Below are positions 60,466 to 64,000 of a DNA stretch of 64,000 bases, one piece after another. Source of the DNA: Camellia lanceoleosa. Lineage: Eukaryota; Streptophyta; Magnoliopsida; Ericales; Theaceae. How positions within the stretch are numbered: the stretch's first letter is position 1; the number at the start of each line of letters is the position of its first letter. The position numbers and the translations under genes are program-made. Under the pieces are notes generated by a model, which did not search any database, was not told the origin of the DNA, and saw only the letters and a list, made by a program, of their open reading frames with translations. The stretch lies in the NCBI GenBank assembly GCA_025200525.1, contig CM045763.1, positions 92,225,944 through 92,289,943 of the forward strand. The letters run 5' to 3'.

Positions 60466-63400
60466 CTAGAAATAAAACAACTTGAGATTTGCAGTGTTCC
60501 ATGGCTTGGGAATTGCTTTGCCGTCCTCATCTTCCAAGTGGTATGCCCCTTTGCCTGCTAATCTAACCACTTTGTAAGGTCCTTCCCAATTAGGTCCCAA
60601 CTTGCCATCTCCTGGAACCAAGGTGTTTCCCATCACTTTGCGCAGCACCCAATCTCCGATCTTGAATTGCCTTGGATGCACTGTTTTGTTATACTTTCTA
60701 GAGAACTCTTGTTGGTAGGAGGCGATGTAAACCAATGCTCTGTCTCTTCTTTCTTCCGCAAGGTCAAGCTCCAATGCTATGGCTTCGCCATTTAAGTCTG
60801 GGTCAAAGTTTTCGCTTCGAATTGTAGGGAGGCCAACTTCCAATGGGATGACTGCTTCCATGCCATAAGCTAAGGAGAATGGTGTTTCTCCTGTTGATCG
60901 TCGAGGCGTGGTGCGGTAAGCCCATAAAACATGGGGGAGCTCTTCTGCCCACTTGCCTTTTGCCTGTTCTAACCTCTTCTTTAATCCATCCAAGACTACC
61001 TTGTTTGATGCCTCTGCCTGACCATTTGCTTGGGGATATGCCGGTGTAGAATTGTAGAACTCTATCTTGTACTCTTCACAAAAGCCCCTGAATATTCTGC
61101 TATCGAACTGAGTGCCGTTGTCTGAGATTAAAGCCTTTGGTATGCCAAAGCGAGTGATGATATTCTGCCAGACGAACTTCTTTACATCTTTCTCCTTGAT
61201 TGACGCCAAGGCTTCTGCTTCCACCCACTTTGTGAAGTAGTCGGTTGCGGCAAGAAAGAACTTCCTGTTGCCTGGTGCTGTTGGAAGTGGGCCTACTATG
61301 TCCAATCCCCATATTGCGAAGGGCCATGGGCTAGTTAGAGGTAGAAGTTCTCTGGCAAGTTGGTGTATTTGGTGAGCGAACTTTTGACACTTTTTCCGAA
61401 TCCGCTTGCATGTATGGCCACTAGTATCCTTGCGAGATTGCTCTGTATGCCAATGATCTTCCTCCTTGATGGCTGCCACAAACAGCCTCGTGTATTTCGA
61501 ATAGGAATGCTTCCACTTTGCTGGGGTGAACACACTTCAAGTAAGGTCCTAAAAACGACTTCTTGTACAATGCTAAGGATGGGGAGAGCCAAAATTGCTG
61601 TGACTTTGCTCTTATTCTGTTGGCTTCTTTCTTTTCTTCTGGTAAGGTGCCGTCTTTCAGGAACAGTATGATGGGATCCATCCAAGAAGGGCCTAACTCT
61701 GTACAACATACCTCTTCTGCTTTTGGGTCTTCAATGCTTGGTCTAGGCAGGTAATCGATTAGTAGTGGGTGAGGTATGGAGGTATCTGCCATTGAGGCGG
61801 TCATGAATTCATGTGCTCATTGTTTTCCTCCCCGCCGACTGTTTCTATTCTCACCACTTCAAACTTCTTTATCTCCGTTCTGACCAGTTCTTGGTACTTG
61901 GCCATTCTATCATCCTTTGCCTCGTAGTCGCCAGATATTTGGGTTACCACCAGCTGTGAGTCGCTGTAGACCATTAACTCGGTGGCCTTCACGTAGAATG
62001 CTAACTTGAGCCCTGCCAGAAGCGCTTCATACTTTGCTTCGTTGTTTGACGCTGGGAAGCCAAGGTTGATTGCCTGCTTCAATACTAGGCCGTCTGGAGA
62101 GATGAGGACTATGCCAAGTCCTGCTCCATGCCGGTTGGATGCTCCATCCACGAAGAGCTTCCACATCTCTCCAACGAACAACTTCCAGCAGATGGAGGGA
62201 TCAGATGATGCCTTGGGATCTTCCATGTTGCTGGTGGTTTCTTCAGAGTCCATGCTCGCTGTCTGCCCTTTGCTTTTTGTTTGCACCAAGTCTTTATTTG
62301 TCGGTGAGTCCTGACTTGTTGTAGCATGGTTTGTTTCTTCCTTCCTTTCTTTACTCTGGTCTGCCTTGGGGCCTGACTGAGTAACCAGTACTAGGGGTTG
62401 CGTTATTCCGACGTCAACTTCCATCCCTAATTCGGTTGTCTCAGTTAGGTCGATCGAATGTGATGACTTCCTGGTGTGAATTCTGCGACAAAATCTGCCG
62501 ATGCTTATGCTTTTATTGCGGTCCTAGGTTGGAACTTGATGTCGTATTGTCCCAACTCCACTGCCCACTTCAGAATTCGCCCAGAGAAGTTCGCTCTTTC
62601 AAATAAAGCCTTTAATGGGAAGGCTGTGAGGACAACTCCAGTGTGGGCGTGAAAGTAATGTGATAACTTCCTTGAGGCCATCATCAAGGCCAATGCCGAT
62701 TTCCGATGGCAAGTACCTTGTTTCGGCGCCCAGTAATGTCTTGCTGACATAGTAGATAGGAAGATGTTGGATTTCTTCTGCGCGGACCAATACTGCGCTA
62801 ATTGCATGCTGCGAGACCGCTAGGTATAAGAAGAGTTCTTCTCCAGGGATTAGGGTTGCAAGTAGTGGTGGAGAAGACATGTACTCTTTTAGGCTTTCCA
62901 GGGCGTGGTCGTATTCTTCGTCCCACTCAAACTTAGCCTTCAGTGCATGAAAGAATGGTCGTAGCCTGTCTGATGACCGGCTTATGAACCGGTTGAGTGC
63001 AGCCGCCATGCCAGTGAGATGCTGCACTTCCTTCACTGAGTTTGGCCTCTCCAGATCCTGTATTGCTTTGATCTGAGAAGGGTCCGCTTCTATACCTCGG
63101 TTGGTCACCAAGAAGCTTAGGAATTTGCCAGATCCTACTCCGAACGCACACTTCGATGCGTTGAGGCATACCTTATGCTTCTTCAGGATCTCGAACATCT
63201 CACCTAGGTCCTTGAGATGGTCATTCTCATCCTTGCTTTTGACCACCATATCGTCGATGTAAGCTTCCATTGTTCTGCCTAACAATGGTTCAAACATCTT
63301 GGTGACCATTCTCTGGAACGTCGCCCCTGCGTTCTTTAGGCCAAAGGGCATGACTTTGTAGCAATAGAGTCCCCTTGGAGTGGTGAAGGATGTGACTTCT

Positions 63401-64000
63401 GATGCGGTTCATGCATGGCGATTTGGTGGTAGCCTCTGTATGCGTCCAGAAAACTAAGTCGGTTGTGCCCTGCCGTTAAGTCTACCAGTTGATCTATCCT
63501 TGGTAGAGGAAAGCCATCTTTTGGGCACGCCTTATTGACCGTTTTGTAGTCGACGCAGACACGCCATTTGCCATTCTTCTTTGGCACTACGACGGTGTTG
63601 GAGATCCATCTTGGGTAGTGCACCTCTCTGATTGCCCCTGCTTTTAGTAGGTTTCCTACTTCTTCCGCCACTATTTCGGCGTGGTGGAGTGCCGATCTGC
63701 GGGTGCGTTGAATGATTGGTCTGGCAGAAGGGTGGACGTTGAGTTGGTGACAGATGAAGTTGGGATCAATGCCTGGCATGTCGTATGAGGTCCAGGCGAA
63801 CACTTCGATGTTGGAGGTCAGAAATTCCAAGACCTCCAATCTCTCAGTGCTGGACAACGACGAACCAAGCAGAAAGAACTTATCCGAGTTCTTTTCATCT
63901 ATTCTGACCTCCACCAAGTCCTCCACCGCTTTTTGACTAGCCGCTTTGCCGACATCCGTAAATAGTTCATTACTCTCAGGTTCTTCAACCGAATGAACGT
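60466..64000 (-). pseudogene. pol of element B: reverse transcriptase, RNase H, integrase (partial)
   Basis: The frame is open from the right window edge. The reverse transcriptase begins near 63890 and shows [45 protein letters not shown] and the catalytic [10 protein letters not shown] (about 63240-63270). The first RNase H (62520-62880) changes frame. The second RNase H (61830-62180) has [22 protein letters not shown] and [18 protein letters not shown]. The integrase shows a zinc region (about 61430-61490), DYFTKWVEAEA, ISDNGTQFD and PQANGQAEA, then the GPY/F tail ending LKLFYF at 60466. At least four frame changes (near 63400, 62700, 61800 and 61450) disable it. Protease and gag lie off the edge. 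Confidence 0.9.

Larger units (their letters stand above)
55438..64000 (-). mobile_element. Tat-like Ty3/gypsy element B (right part beyond window)
   Basis: From left to right on the + strand: 3' LTR (55438-56490), antisense ORF with introns (57412-59541), hairpin array (59736-60200), and pol on the minus strand (60466-64000). The gag gene, 5' LTR and primer site lie past the right edge. The layout copies that of element A, but the LTR family differs; it is the family of element C. Several frameshifts make pol inactive. Confidence 0.85.

Overview
This window looks like a stretch of nuclear genome from a flowering plant, probably a eudicot. The evidence is one intron-rich plant bZIP gene of the G-box binding factor type, AT-rich intergenic DNA full of foldback (MITE) elements, a tRNA-type SINE with a long A tail, and nested plant LTR retrotransposons (Ty1/copia and the Tat-type branch of Ty3/gypsy). 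No bacterial, organellar or CRISPR sequence is seen, and I cannot name the species.

Layout. (1) 1-1564: the 3' end of a + strand Ty3/gypsy element (C). Its LTR is split by a PIF/Harbinger MITE (932-1426), and it abuts and truncates a minus-strand copia element (1565-5486). (2) 6192-36153: a minus-strand Tat-like Ty3/gypsy element (A) with two 565-bp LTRs, a perfect 5-bp target duplication and a tRNA-Asp-type primer site. Its gag-pol (30032-35485) is decayed, and an extra open reading frame lies downstream of pol on the opposite strand (26229-28721). (3) Inside A, at 7337-26228, sits a second minus-strand element (D). It has about 3.7-kb LTRs and its own 5-bp target duplication. It has a gag remnant but no recognisable pol, plus an antisense, intron-bearing plant-mobile-domain (PMD) pseudogene. 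(4) 36159-40450: gene-free DNA with two large TIR elements. (5) 40782-43985, minus strand: an apparently intact 11-coding-exon gene for a group G bZIP (GBF3/CPRF-like, 370 residues), with a 5' leader and promoter up to about 46.0 kb. (6) 46.2-55.4 kb: AT-rich DNA with a hAT-type element, several foldback elements, a Mutator-type MITE nested in another, and a SINE. (7) 55438-64000: a second Tat-like element (B), minus strand and running off the right edge. It has the same LTR family as C but the opposite orientation, and it too carries an antisense extra ORF with introns and a decayed pol.

How the parts relate. The only plausible working host gene is the GBF. Everything else is mobile DNA in layers: C cut into copia, D cut into A, one MITE cut into C's LTR and one MITE inserted into another. 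The recurring theme is the architecture of A, B and D. Each carries sense gag or pol on one strand and a host-like extra ORF on the other, converging on a gap filled with short hairpins or tandem repeats. In B and D the antisense ORF has introns whose splice signals work only on the antisense strand, so they would survive in the retrotransposon's own genomic RNA. That arrangement is the most interesting thing in the window.
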